From: UBA7672 sp963738625
GTDB lineage: Bacteria > Pseudomonadota > Alphaproteobacteria > Caulobacterales > Hyphomonadaceae
Assembly: GCA_963738625.1 (NCBI GenBank)
Contig: CAVTXH010000003.1
Span: 1,116,001-1,180,000 of the forward strand
DNA length: 64,000 bases
Direction: 5' to 3'
Numbering within the stretch: position 1 is the stretch's first letter; each line of letters begins with the position of its first letter. The notes under the pieces were generated by a model. That model searched no databases. It saw only the letters and a program-made list of their open reading frames with translations, and had not been told where the DNA came from. The position numbers and the translations under genes were made by a program. This document shows, piece by piece, positions 1 to 9,025 of the stretch.

Positions 1-22
1 GGCGAGAGGCGCCGCCCTGACG

Positions 23-50
23 AAAACGTGGGTTCCGGAACCCACGTTTT
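23..50. terminator. Bidirectional palindromic terminator
   Basis: A perfect 28-nt palindrome (arms AAAACGTGGGTTCC and its complement) ends in a T run on either strand. It lies 21 nt past the stop codon of the minus-strand threonine ammonia-lyase gene, so it most likely ends that transcript and could also serve a plus-strand gene left of the window. Confidence 0.75.
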
Positions 51-71
51 TCACAGCCCGGCAAGACAGAA

Positions 72-1274
72 TCAGTTGGTCCGGGGCGGGAAACCGGCCT
101 TGGTCAGGGCGTCGATGATTTCCTGCGTGTGCAGGGCGTCGCGCGTCTCGATGGTGATGTCGAACTCCGCGCCCTTGGCCGGAACGTCCAGCGCGAGGCG
201 GTTGTGGAACACCTCGATGATGTTGCCGCCATTGTCGCCGATGACCGTGGACACCTTTGCCAGCAGCCCCGGCTGGTCGTTACCAATGATGCGCACGGAC
301 GTGATCCGCTTTTCCCTCACCAGAGAGCGGGTCAGCACCGACGCCAGCAGGCGCGTGTCGATGTTGCCGCCGCACAGCACGAGAACCACCTTGCGGCCCT
401 TGAACAGCTGCGGCTCGGCCAGCAGCGCCGCAAGGCCCGCGGCGCCAGCGCCTTCCGCCACGGTCTTCTCGACGGTGGCGAACAGCGTGACGGCGCGCTC
501 CAGCTGGTCCTCGCTGACGAGGATGACCTTCTCCATCAGCCGGCGCAGGATTTCGGATGTGATCCGCCCGACCTTCTTGACGGCGATCCCTTCTGCGATC
601 GTCGCCCCGCCAACCTTCGCCTCTTCCCCGCGCAGCTCTGCCGAGAGCGAGGGATACAGCTCCGGCTCGACGCCGTAGACCATCACCGCAGGCCGGCGCG
701 CCTTGATCGCCGTAGCTATGCCGGCGGAAAGCCCGCCGCCTCCGACCGGAATCACAATCGCATCGAAATCGGCGAGATCTTCCATGATCTCGAGCCCTAT
801 CGTGCCCTGCCCTGCAATCACCTTCTCGTCGTCGAATGGGTGGACGTAGGTGAGCTTCTCTTGTCTCTCGATCTCGCGCGAATGCTTCTCGGCGTCCGCA
901 AGTGTGTCGCCCTCGATGATAACCTTCGCGCCGAAATTGCGCGTGTGCTCGATCTTCACGAACGGCGTGCCCTTCGGCATCACGATGGTCGAGGGAATGC
1001 CGAGACGGCTTGCATGATACGCCACGCCCTGCGCATGGTTGCCCGCCGACATGGCGATGACGCCGGCCGCCTTCTCCGAGTTCGACAGCGACAGCAGCTT
1101 GTTGAGCGCGCCGCGCTCCTTGAACGATGCTGTGAACTGCAGGTTCTCGAACTTGATCCAGACCTGCGCGCCCGTGATTTCCGACAAGGTGCGGGAAAAG
1201 CGCAGCGGCGTGCGCTCGACTTGGCCTTCGATGGCCTTGGCGGCAGCCTCTATGTCCTTGATCGTGACGGTCAC
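72..1274 (-). CDS. ilvA: Threonine ammonia-lyase (threonine dehydratase)
   Basis: A cytoplasmic PLP enzyme of 400 residues that deaminates L-threonine to 2-oxobutyrate, the entry to isoleucine synthesis. The PLP lysine is visible in SFKERGA (K52), an asparagine-bearing SAGNHAQG loop follows, and the phosphate-binding glycine loop GGGGLSAG lies near residue 180. Residues from about 325 form an ACT regulatory domain (VRIIGNDQPGLLAKVSTVIG), so this is the type with a single ACT domain and allosteric control is likely. The start is GTG with AGAGGA about 10 nt upstream; the nearby ATG is out of frame. A strong palindromic terminator follows. Single-ACT enzymes are named ilvA or tdcB by different annotators; the biosynthetic role is inferred. 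Confidence 0.93.
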   Translation of the reverse strand: MTVTIKDIEAAAKAIEGQVERTPLRFSRTLSEITGAQVWIKFENLQFTASFKERGALNKLLSLSNSEKAAGVIAMSAGNHAQGVAYHASRLGIPSTIVMPKGTPFVKIEHTRNFGAKVIIEGDTLADAEKHSREIERQEKLTYVHPFDDEKVIAGQGTIGLEIMEDLADFDAIVIPVGGGGLSAGIATAIKARRPAVMVYGVEPELYPSLSAELRGEEAKVGGATIAEGIAVKKVGRITSEILRRLMEKVILVSEDQLERAVTLFATVEKTVAEGAGAAGLAALLAEPQLFKGRKVVLVLCGGNIDTRLLASVLTRSLVREKRITSVRIIGNDQPGLLAKVSTVIGDNGGNIIEVFHNRLALDVPAKGAEFDITIETRDALHTQEIIDALTKAGFPPRTN

Positions 1275-1335
1275 GGCATGCGTCCTCTGTGGGCGGCGGG
1301 CGCACCTATAGAGGATATTTCAAGCTTCGGAAGGC

Positions 1336-2460
1336 TTAACCGCGAAGCGGCTTCAGGCTGCTTCGCGGTTGGGATCGATGGCCGCGCAGGCCCCGGGCGA
1401 GGTCGAGCCGGCGCATGGCCCTTGCCGGCCAGCGCCGCAGGCCGCCGACGGGCAGCATTTCGACCAGCGCCCGCACTTGGAATTCCGCCGCCCGCGTCGC
1501 CGAGGCCAGGCCCGGACGGCCAATGAATCCCGCGCCAACTGGACGGCTGGCGTTGGCGAAACCCTCCTTGAACCGGTAGTCGCCCGGCCCGAGATCCAGC
1601 TCGGCATATCCCTGCTCTGCAGCCGCCCGGATCGCCTCCCAGATCAGGATGATGCCGGGGGAATACTCCGTGTACCTTGCGTCGTGCGAAATGAACCAGG
1701 CATGCAGCGCCTTGCGCGCGCGCAGGCAAAACAGCGCCGCCGCCGGCCGGCGGTTGACGCGCAGCACGAACAGGGCGCCGCCGAAATGGATGTCGGACGC
1801 CGACGCCGCAAACGTGTCGCGCACCAGGTTGTTGATCCACGCGCGCTCGAACAAGTCAGTGACGCCTGCGCGCCACATCTGCTCGCGCTTCCACAGGATC
1901 ATCTCGTCGAACGCGTGGTTGTCGGTGGAGAAAGGCTCAAGCGCCACCGCGCCCTTGTCGTGATCGCGCACCAGCTTCAGATAGCTCTTGCGGGCGCGTT
2001 GCGCGATCTTGGCGCCGGCGGCCTCGCGCTCTTCCGCCCACGCCTCCCACCCGTCCGAAAATCGCACGACATGCCCGGCGTCGGCGGCGAGCAGATGCGG
2101 CGCCAGCGCGCTGTCCTTTAGGCCCGCCGTGAAATCGATGCGTCCGACGTCGAGCGCCTTCACCGCCAGCGGCAGGTCGAGCCCCGCCGGCCCGATCATC
2201 GCCTGATAGTCGCACACCGACCCACCGATCGGCAGCGCGGCGTAAGAGCTGGAGCGCTGCACGGGAAGGAAACCAGCGGCCGAGCCATCCTCGCTCCGGA
2301 AGATGGCAATGCGCGCATCGGGACGGCGGCGGGCGACGAACTGCGCCCAGTCGGGCGTCAGGAAAGGACTGGCGAAATGCGGATCAGCCGTCAGCAGCGA
2401 GCGCCATTCGGCAATGTCGCTATCGGCCAGAACGAGGGGATTTACAGTGTCGACCCGCAT
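1336..2460 (-). CDS. CelD/BcsL-type GNAT acetyltransferase
   Basis: A predicted soluble acyltransferase of 374 residues with the BioF2-like/CelD GNAT fold. The C-terminal half carries the family's recognisable block around FCLRARKALHAWFISHD and a following YSPGIILIWEAI helix, with GYAELDLGPGDYRFKEGF near the end. Such proteins often act in exopolysaccharide or cellulose acetylation, but substrate cannot be told here. The ATG at 2460 has AAGGA about 10 nt upstream; an in-frame GTG at 2526 adds 22 residues without a good ribosome site. No glycan genes are adjacent, so the role stays open. The last codons are embedded in a hairpin. Confidence 0.8.
   Translation of the reverse strand: MRVDTVNPLVLADSDIAEWRSLLTADPHFASPFLTPDWAQFVARRRPDARIAIFRSEDGSAAGFLPVQRSSSYAALPIGGSVCDYQAMIGPAGLDLPLAVKALDVGRIDFTAGLKDSALAPHLLAADAGHVVRFSDGWEAWAEEREAAGAKIAQRARKSYLKLVRDHDKGAVALEPFSTDNHAFDEMILWKREQMWRAGVTDLFERAWINNLVRDTFAASASDIHFGGALFVLRVNRRPAAALFCLRARKALHAWFISHDARYTEYSPGIILIWEAIRAAAEQGYAELDLGPGDYRFKEGFANASRPVGAGFIGRPGLASATRAAEFQVRALVEMLPVGGLRRWPARAMRRLDLARGLRGHRSQPRSSLKPLRG
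1338..1370 (-). terminator. Possible terminator hairpin overlapping gene end
   Basis: Arms AACCGCGAAGC (1338-1348) and GCTTCGCGGTT (1360-1370) form an 11-bp stem with an 11-nt loop. On the minus strand it covers the last codons and the stop of the acetyltransferase gene. No long T run follows, so a terminator role is likely but not proven. Confidence 0.45.
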
Positions 2461-2639
2461 GCCGGGCGAATCCTTGGCGTCGAGCTGTATTATCGGCTGG
2501 ACCGCTGGATTCTTGATGTCGCGCACCGGGTGAATTTTCGCCGCACACGCGAAATTTCCTGCAAAGCTGGGAGCAACATCCGGCTACTCACAAGCTCTGC
2601 GAATCTCGCAGCGGTCGAGCGAATGACCGGACATGCAAA

Positions 2640-2662
2640 CGCCCCGGCTTTTGACCGGGGCG
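2640..2662 (-). terminator. Terminator hairpin
   Basis: An 8-bp GC stem (CGCCCCGG / CCGGGGCG) with a 7-nt loop lies 23 nt past the stop of the minus-strand fusion gene. A short TTT follows in that direction. Confidence 0.6.
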
Positions 2663-2684
2663 CTGCAAACTCGGTTGGCCCAAA

Positions 2685-4709
2685 CTACTGGCCGGACTTA
2701 GCTGCGGCAGGGGCAGCGGTCGCCGGCGCGGGCTGCGCGGCCGGGCCGCGACGCATCGCCTGCATCATCTGCAGGATCTTATCGAGCTCGGGCTGGTCGA
2801 TGCCGCCATCCTTGTTGGCGTCGGCCATTTCGAACGCGCCCGGCCCGGCAGCGAGCTGTGCGAACTGGCCGCGCAGTTCGGCCTTCTGCAGCTTGCCGTC
2901 GATGTTGTCGTCCATCATGCCCATGAGGCGGGTCTTCTGGAGCAGCTGGTCATTGTTGGTTTGCTTCGCAGCGGTCTCGTCGACCCAGCGATAGCGCAGC
3001 GAGGTGTAGAACATTTCCTCGAACGACTGGTCGCCCCACACGATCTTCTCGTTCGGGTTGGGGTTCGCCGGGTTCCGCTTCGAGTTGTCGTACACATAGG
3101 TCGCAATCACTTTCGAACCCGCCGGGATTTTGATCGGCTCGGCGAACTCGTACATGCGCTGCCAGTTGAAGTCGTAGAACGGCACGTTGAGGATGGTCTC
3201 CTGCTTGCCGTCCGGATAGCGGATCTCGAGCTTCGAGTAGGTGCCGCGATAGTGGGCGTGGACAACGGCCGTGTGCAGGATCGCATCCTTCGGGAAGTCG
3301 AAGTAGGCGATCTCCTTGTGCGCCGGATCGTTGGCCGGAATCTCGATGAACTGGTCGACGAGCGGCATTTCGCGCATGATCAGGTCAGGCTTCTCCCCGT
3401 CCTTGTAGAAGTAGAGGCCGATCTGCTCGGCCGAGACTACTTCCTTGCCGAACGGGGTGTAGTGCATCTGGTAGGCGAACTGTCCGCCTGCCGGGACCCA
3501 CGAGCCGATGCCCTTGGGCGCCACGGTCGATTCCATGCCGACGGTGTAGCCGCCGACCGAGCCGCCCCAGGCCTGCATGCCCCTTTGCTTCTGGCCTTCT
3601 GGAATGACGCCCGAGAGGATGTGGTGCACGGCCTGGCGCTGCGAGACTTTCGCTGTCGCCGCCTTCAGCCATTTGCCTTCCGTCAGCGGGTTCGGAATGG
3701 TCGGGTACTGATAGTCGACATAGCCGCCAGCCGGGACGGTGTATTTCGGAATGTCGACGATCAGGTCCGGCTTGCCGAGCGGCCATTCCGGCGCGACATG
3801 CTTGACCTCGGCCAGCCTGTCCGGACCGGCATCGCGCGGCGCGCCGGCCTCGATCCAGTGGACCAGCGTCTTGATCTGGTCAGCCGACAGGCTCTTGTCG
3901 TCCTTGAACTTGCCCACATGCGGATCCGGATCCCACGGCGGCATGCGATCGGTGCGCACCGCCTCGCGAATCATCGGCGCAAAGCCTTTGACCTTCTCAT
4001 AGCTATCGAAGGCGAACGGGCCGATGCCGCCCTGCTGGTGGCAGGCGACGCATTTCTCTTCGATCAGCGGCGCGATCGCGTTGGTATACGAGATCTTGGC
4101 GAACTCCGCCTTCGCCTTGGCCGAGCGGGCCGGGAAGTCGATCGTCTTGCCCTTGGGCGCCGCATAGGCAACGCTGACCGGCTTGCCGTCGACAACAGCC
4201 GCGATCACGTCAGCCGAAAGCGGGCCGCGATAGGCGATCTTCCAGGTCTTGGGATCGATGACGAAAGTCTCGGAGACGCGCGTGGCGCCGATCTGCTCGC
4301 CGACCAGCTGCAGGTTGTCCTGCAGGATAGGCATGCTGATCGACAGCTTCTGCGCATCGGCCAGGATCGCTTCGCGGGTCTCGCCAGGATTAGAGTTCAG
4401 CATCATGAACTCGACGCCTTTGGACCCGTAGGCCGCCTGGAGCTTCGCGAGTTCCTGCGCCGCCTTGGCGACTTCGGGGCTGCCGACGCCGTGCATCACC
4501 ATCACGATCGCCGAGGCGTCCTTCAGCCGGTAGAGTTCGCGCGCATATCCATCGGCGGACACGAGACGGAAATTGTCTATCTTGGCGGGCGTCGCAACCG
4601 ACGCTTCGGCGGCAGCCTGGGCCGTCTTGGTGACAGCGGCGCCCTGGGCGCAGCTTCCAGACATGGCCAAAACCAGTCCAAGAGCAGTGGCGGTCAAAAT
4701 GCGCGACAT
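2685..4709 (-). CDS. Exported thioredoxin-fold/cytochrome c/PHM-like copper monooxygenase/EF-hand fusion
   Basis: A 674-residue exported protein. The N-terminus is a signal peptide, possibly a lipoprotein (SGSC at 17-20). Residues ~45-175 resemble a redoxin fold but have no CxxC. CVACH at 220-224 is a c-type haem site, with RMPPW (M256) a possible axial ligand. Residues ~310-580 show the copper pattern of peptidylglycine alpha-hydroxylating/dopamine beta monooxygenases: H362-H363, H416 in QMHYTP, H484-A-H486 and M566 or M567 in EEMFYT. Two canonical EF-hand loops start at D600 and D630, before a Pro/Ala tail. Copper hydroxylation fed by a fused haem electron donor is an inference. It stands alone with a terminator after it. 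Databases may show it only as a redoxin or cytochrome c protein. Confidence 0.82.
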   Translation of the reverse strand: MSRILTATALGLVLAMSGSCAQGAAVTKTAQAAAEASVATPAKIDNFRLVSADGYARELYRLKDASAIVMVMHGVGSPEVAKAAQELAKLQAAYGSKGVEFMMLNSNPGETREAILADAQKLSISMPILQDNLQLVGEQIGATRVSETFVIDPKTWKIAYRGPLSADVIAAVVDGKPVSVAYAAPKGKTIDFPARSAKAKAEFAKISYTNAIAPLIEEKCVACHQQGGIGPFAFDSYEKVKGFAPMIREAVRTDRMPPWDPDPHVGKFKDDKSLSADQIKTLVHWIEAGAPRDAGPDRLAEVKHVAPEWPLGKPDLIVDIPKYTVPAGGYVDYQYPTIPNPLTEGKWLKAATAKVSQRQAVHHILSGVIPEGQKQRGMQAWGGSVGGYTVGMESTVAPKGIGSWVPAGGQFAYQMHYTPFGKEVVSAEQIGLYFYKDGEKPDLIMREMPLVDQFIEIPANDPAHKEIAYFDFPKDAILHTAVVHAHYRGTYSKLEIRYPDGKQETILNVPFYDFNWQRMYEFAEPIKIPAGSKVIATYVYDNSKRNPANPNPNEKIVWGDQSFEEMFYTSLRYRWVDETAAKQTNNDQLLQKTRLMGMMDDNIDGKLQKAELRGQFAQLAAGPGAFEMADANKDGGIDQPELDKILQMMQAMRRGPAAQPAPATAAPAAAKSGQ

Positions 4710-4969
4710 CGCTTATTGTTCTCCAGCTTGGGAAGGGACGGGCAGCGTAAGCGGAATACTGCAATCCTGCATTGGCCTGACACCGTCAAGTGATCGCGTT
4801 AACAGTCACTGAATTGTGTTGGTCAGCGCCGCCGAAATCACGCCCCGTAGGGCCCCGTCACGCCGCCTGCTCATGTTGAACCATCCCTTGGCCGCGCCAG
4901 GGCGTCCGATCTCTGGCGGAAAGGGTCGGCCGCGGCTAGCGTCCGGACGCCAATTGCAAGGACAATCTC

Positions 4970-7027
4970 ATTCCTACGCGCCCGCCCTGCGCACCGGACC
5001 GTCGGAGCATCCTGCTCGCCGGGGCCGGCATTCCGCTGACAGCCGCCTGCGCCGCCGATCCGCATGCGCCGTGGCCGCCACCACCGCTGCATGCCTACCG
5101 GATCGTGGAGCACGACTGGATCCTGATGCGGGACGGCGTGCGCCTGTCTGCCCGGCTCTGGATACCTGAAAGCGCCGGCCCATGCCCCGCGGTGCTCGAG
5201 TGCATCCCTTACCGCAAGCGCGATCTTTATCGACCCTATGACGATATCTGGGGCAAGGTTCTGGCCGCGGCCGGGATCGCATTCGTCCGACTTGATGTGC
5301 GCGGCACGGGCGATTCCGAAGGCGTGATCGCCGATGAATATACCGAAGCCGAGCTCCAAGACTGCGTCGAGACCATCGCATGGATCGCTCGCCAGCCATG
5401 GTGCTCCGGGGCGGTGGGCATGCGCGGCATTTCCTGGGGCGGCATCAATACGCTTCAGGTCGCAGCCCTGCATCCGCCCGCGTTGAAGGCAATCATGCCG
5501 ATGGGGTGCTGCGATCGCCGCTATACCGACGATGCTCACTATATCGGCGGCGCACTGGCTCGCGCCAATTTCCAGTGGGGCGTTCTGTTCAAGGCCGTGA
5601 TGGCCGGGCCGCCGGATCCCGCCATTGTCGGGAACGCGTGGCAAGACATGTGGCGCAAGCGCCTTGAGTCGGCGCCGCCCATCCTCGCGACTTGGCTGCG
5701 GCATCAGCGGGAAGATGACTACTGGAAGCGCGGCTCCGTCTCGATCGATCCGCACACAATCGAGGTCCCGGCCTATCTCGTCAGCGGCTGGAGCGACACG
5801 TACTCGCACCCCGTCCTTCGCCTCATGGCGAACCTCGCCTCGCCGGCAAAAGCGCTGATCGGTCCGTGGGGCCACACCTATCCCTACACGGCAAGGCCCA
5901 CCGGACTGAACTGGGCGCGGGAAGAGGTTCGCTGGTGGCGCCATTGGCTGGCGGGAGACGCGAACGGCATCATGGATGAGCCACGGCTGCGCGTCTTCAT
6001 GCCTTACGCCACAGCATCGGAATCAGCCGGCCGGCCGATTCCGGGGCGATGGATCGCCGAACGGGCATGGCCGGCCAAGCCCGCCACGCGGCGCTACTAT
6101 CTCAACACAGGAAGCCTGGACGAGACGCCGGGTAATGGCCCGCCGATAGTCCATCGGGACAAGGGCGTCGTTGGCGCAGCCAAGCCCGAATGGCTCGATC
6201 GCCTCGCCATCGAACAGTCGCACGATGATGCACGCTCAGCCGTATTCGACAGCCCCGCGCTCACGGCGCCTGTCGAAATCCTCGGCTCGCCTGAAGTCAG
6301 CCTGCGCGTCGCGTCGGACAGCCCGGTCGCCCATCTGATGCTCCGCCTGTGTGAGGTGCGGCCGGACGGACAAAGCTGGCTGGTGACGTGGACGGCGCTC
6401 AACCTTACGCGCCGCGAGTCGATGGCTGAACCACAGAGGCTGGAACCCGGCGCCTACTACACGGTTCCGATCAGCTTACGGGCCATCGCCCACAGGTTCG
6501 GCGCCGGCTCACGCATTCGTCTGGCTCTGTCTGAGGCGTTCTGGCCGATGCTGTGGCCCTCTCCAGTAAGGCCGACGCTTTCAGTCACGGCAGGCGTTTC
6601 GACCCTGGACCTTCCTATCCGCCCGCCTGAGAAGAAGGCGGCGCCTTTCCCCATCGAAGAAGTTCAGAGCGGGGCTACGCCGCCGGAAGCTTATCAACCC
6701 GCAGTCGCCGGCGTTGACGGACGGATCGTCATCGCCGCCAACACGCCGGCGGCGCCCTATGTCGTTGCAGGCGCCGGGACCGAACTCTCCAGCGCGCGCG
6801 AGGAGAGCTGCGAAATTCAGGAGGGCGATCCTGCGTCCAGCCGCTGGCGCCAGCGTGTGCGGTCGTCCTGGAAGCGCGATGCGTGGCATTGCGAAGTGGA
6901 AGCCTCGTACGAGCTTACCTCCGACACCGAGACATTCCGCATTGTCGAATCCCTCCGCGCCTTCTCGGACGGGAAGGAGATTTTCGACCGCACGAATGAG
7001 GCGCGTATTGCGCGGGACCTGATGTAG
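4970..7027 (+). CDS. CocE/NonD family hydrolase (Tat-exported lipoprotein)
   Basis: An alpha/beta hydrolase of the X-Pro dipeptidyl-peptidase/cocaine esterase type. GMRGISWGG holds the nucleophile serine (S110 counted from the GTG at 5105), followed by a helical cap and a C-terminal jelly-roll region. The first conventional start is GTG 5105, but the frame stays open back to a stop at 4937 and encodes a convincing leader: DRRSILLAGAG twin-arginine motif, hydrophobic stretch, LTAAC lipobox and a Pro-rich linker. The only start I can offer for it is ATT at 4970, with AAGGA 7 nt before it. Either a rare ATT start or a small sequence change is implied. Substrate unknown; esters or amides of acyl compounds are typical. 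It converges on the ABC gene 20 nt downstream. Confidence 0.85.
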   Translation: MPTRPPCAPDRRSILLAGAGIPLTAACAADPHAPWPPPPLHAYRIVEHDWILMRDGVRLSARLWIPESAGPCPAVLECIPYRKRDLYRPYDDIWGKVLAAAGIAFVRLDVRGTGDSEGVIADEYTEAELQDCVETIAWIARQPWCSGAVGMRGISWGGINTLQVAALHPPALKAIMPMGCCDRRYTDDAHYIGGALARANFQWGVLFKAVMAGPPDPAIVGNAWQDMWRKRLESAPPILATWLRHQREDDYWKRGSVSIDPHTIEVPAYLVSGWSDTYSHPVLRLMANLASPAKALIGPWGHTYPYTARPTGLNWAREEVRWWRHWLAGDANGIMDEPRLRVFMPYATASESAGRPIPGRWIAERAWPAKPATRRYYLNTGSLDETPGNGPPIVHRDKGVVGAAKPEWLDRLAIEQSHDDARSAVFDSPALTAPVEILGSPEVSLRVASDSPVAHLMLRLCEVRPDGQSWLVTWTALNLTRRESMAEPQRLEPGAYYTVPISLRAIAHRFGAGSRIRLALSEAFWPMLWPSPVRPTLSVTAGVSTLDLPIRPPEKKAAPFPIEEVQSGATPPEAYQPAVAGVDGRIVIAANTPAAPYVVAGAGTELSSAREESCEIQEGDPASSRWRQRVRSSWKRDAWHCEVEASYELTSDTETFRIVESLRAFSDGKEIFDRTNEARIARDLM

Positions 7028-7047
7028 CAGCGGCCGGCGCTTCCCGG

Positions 7048-8886
7048 CTATGCCGCATTGAGCCCGCCTGGACCTTCGACCGGATCGTGCTCGGCGACCC
7101 AGTGCCCGGGCGCCGCCTCGATCAAAGCGGGCCGGTAGAACGGTTCGCCTTCCGTCAGCTTTGACTTGAGGAACCGGAGGCTGGCCCTGGGATCGAGCGG
7201 CGACGGCAGGTCGCCCTGCAGCTTGATCCGCTTGCGTGCGCGCTCCTTCGCCGGATCGGGCGCCGGCACGGCGGAAAGCAGCGCCCGCGTATAGGGATGC
7301 TGCGGGTTGGCGAACAGCGCCTCGCGCGGCGCAGTCTCCACCACTCGGCCGAGATAGAGCACCATGACGCGATGGCAGATCTCGCGCACGACCGACAGGT
7401 CGTGGCTGATGAACATCATTGCGAGGCCGAATTCCTTCTGCAGGTCGATAAGGAGGTCGAGGATCTGCGCCTGCACCGACACGTCCAGCGCCGACACCGC
7501 CTCGTCGCACACCACCAGCTTCGGCTTCAGGATCATGGCACGCGCAATGCCGACGCGCTGGTTCTGCCCGCCCGACAACTCATGCGGATAGCGGTTCACA
7601 TAGTTCGGATCGAGATCCATGCGCTGCATGATCTCGCGCGCCGCCTGCTCCCTGCCCTTCCGGTCGACCTCCGGACGAAACACCGTCAGCGGCTCGGCGA
7701 TCGACTCGCCGACGGTCATGCGCGGATCGAGGCTGGCGAGCGGATCCTGGAACACGATCTGCAGCTCCTGCCGCAGCGGCTGCATCTCCTTGCGCGACGC
7801 CTGCGCGATATTGCGCCCCAGCCACGCCACCGATCCAGCCGACGGATCGATCAGCTTCAGCACCCCGCGCGCCAGCGTCGACTTCCCGCACCCGCTTTCG
7901 CCGACCACGCCCAGCGTCTCGCCCGGCCGCAGACTCAGGCTGACGCCGTCGACCGCCCGCAGCGGCACGCGCTTGCCGAACAGCCCGCCGGGCACATGCA
8001 CCGGGAAAGTCACATGCAGGTCATCCACTTCCAGCAGCGGCCTGGTCTCCTTCGGCGGCGCCGCGCCAATCGATGGCCGCGATCCGCGACCCGTGCGATC
8101 CAGCCGCGGCATCGCATCGAGCAGCATGCGCGTGTAGGGATGCGCCGGCGCCGAGAACACCTGGTCCACACCTCCGCGCTCCACCGCCTCGCCATAGCGC
8201 ATCACCACCACGCGATCCGCCATGCGGGCAATCACGCCCATGTCGTGCGTGATCAGCACCAGCCCCGCCTTGGTCTCGCGCTTCAGCTCGTCCATCAGGT
8301 CGAGCACCTGCGCCTGCACCGTCACGTCGAGCGCCGTCGTCGGTTCGTCGGCGAGCAGAAGGGCCGGCTCGCACAGCATGGCGGACGCGATCATCACCCG
8401 CTGACGCATGCCGCCGGAAAGCTCGTGCGGGAATTGGTGCAGCCTGCGCTTCGCCTCGGGAATGCGCACGCGCTCCAGCCAGTCGACGATCTTCCTCTCG
8501 GCTTCCGCGCCCTTGACCTTCCTGTGCCGCTCCAGCACCTCGGCCATCTGCGCGCCGACCGTCATGTGCGGCGTCAGCGAGGTCAGCGGATCCTGGAAGA
8601 TCATCGCGACCTTCGAGCCGCGGATCTCGTTCAGCTTCTGCCGCGACAGCCCCCTGATCTCCTCGCCGGCAAACCGGATCGATCCCTCGACCTCGCCATT
8701 CGCCGCCGTCAGCCCCATCACAGCCAGCACGGTCTGGCTCTTGCCCGACCCGCTCTCGCCGACCAGCCCAAGGCATTCCCCCGGCGCCACGTCGAAAGAT
8801 AGCTTCTTTACGGCCTCGACCCGGCCGTCCGGCGTGTCGAACACGACGCTTAGGTCGCGCACCTCGAGGATAGGCTGGCCGGTCAA
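7048..8886 (-). CDS. ABC transporter ATP-binding protein with two fused ATPase domains (Opp/Dpp type)
   Basis: A 612-residue cytoplasmic protein with two complete ATPase domains, as in YejF/GsiA or fused OppD-OppF of peptide or glutathione importers. Domain 1 has Walker A GESGSGKSQ, signature LSGGMRQRV and Walker B LLLADEPTTALD; domain 2 has GESGCGKST, LSGGQNQRV and LVVCDEAVSALD, with Ala in place of the usual Pro. The C-terminal oligopeptide-transporter extension (HPYTRALLSAVP) follows each. I place the start at TTG 8886, with AGGAG 6 nt upstream; an upstream in-frame ATG region at 9177 encodes low-complexity sequence overlapping the repeat array and the cupin start. No permease or binding-protein gene is nearby, so the partner lies elsewhere. 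Confidence 0.9.
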   Translation of the reverse strand: MTGQPILEVRDLSVVFDTPDGRVEAVKKLSFDVAPGECLGLVGESGSGKSQTVLAVMGLTAANGEVEGSIRFAGEEIRGLSRQKLNEIRGSKVAMIFQDPLTSLTPHMTVGAQMAEVLERHRKVKGAEAERKIVDWLERVRIPEAKRRLHQFPHELSGGMRQRVMIASAMLCEPALLLADEPTTALDVTVQAQVLDLMDELKRETKAGLVLITHDMGVIARMADRVVVMRYGEAVERGGVDQVFSAPAHPYTRMLLDAMPRLDRTGRGSRPSIGAAPPKETRPLLEVDDLHVTFPVHVPGGLFGKRVPLRAVDGVSLSLRPGETLGVVGESGCGKSTLARGVLKLIDPSAGSVAWLGRNIAQASRKEMQPLRQELQIVFQDPLASLDPRMTVGESIAEPLTVFRPEVDRKGREQAAREIMQRMDLDPNYVNRYPHELSGGQNQRVGIARAMILKPKLVVCDEAVSALDVSVQAQILDLLIDLQKEFGLAMMFISHDLSVVREICHRVMVLYLGRVVETAPREALFANPQHPYTRALLSAVPAPDPAKERARKRIKLQGDLPSPLDPRASLRFLKSKLTEGEPFYRPALIEAAPGHWVAEHDPVEGPGGLNAA

Positions 8887-9025
8887 ATGATGCTCCTGCA
8901 GTCCGGCGTCATTTGAAGCCGGTCGCAGCCGCAATTGAAACCCCTCTTGGCCGCCGGCGCGGATGACATGCCGACGCATGCGGGACCAAAGTTTGGCGCC
9001 CGCAATGGCGCCCGTCCCGCAGAGC

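Noticed and set aside
2961..4793. A 610-residue open frame on the plus strand opposite the fusion protein
   Set aside because: Its sequence is Arg/Leu-rich with no family motifs, and the minus strand carries clear haem, copper and EF-hand motifs. High GC leaves long antisense frames open.
4816..5169. A 117-residue frame upstream of the CocE gene
   Set aside because: Arg/Pro/Ala-rich without a domain; it overlaps the leader-coding frame, which makes better sense as a signal peptide.
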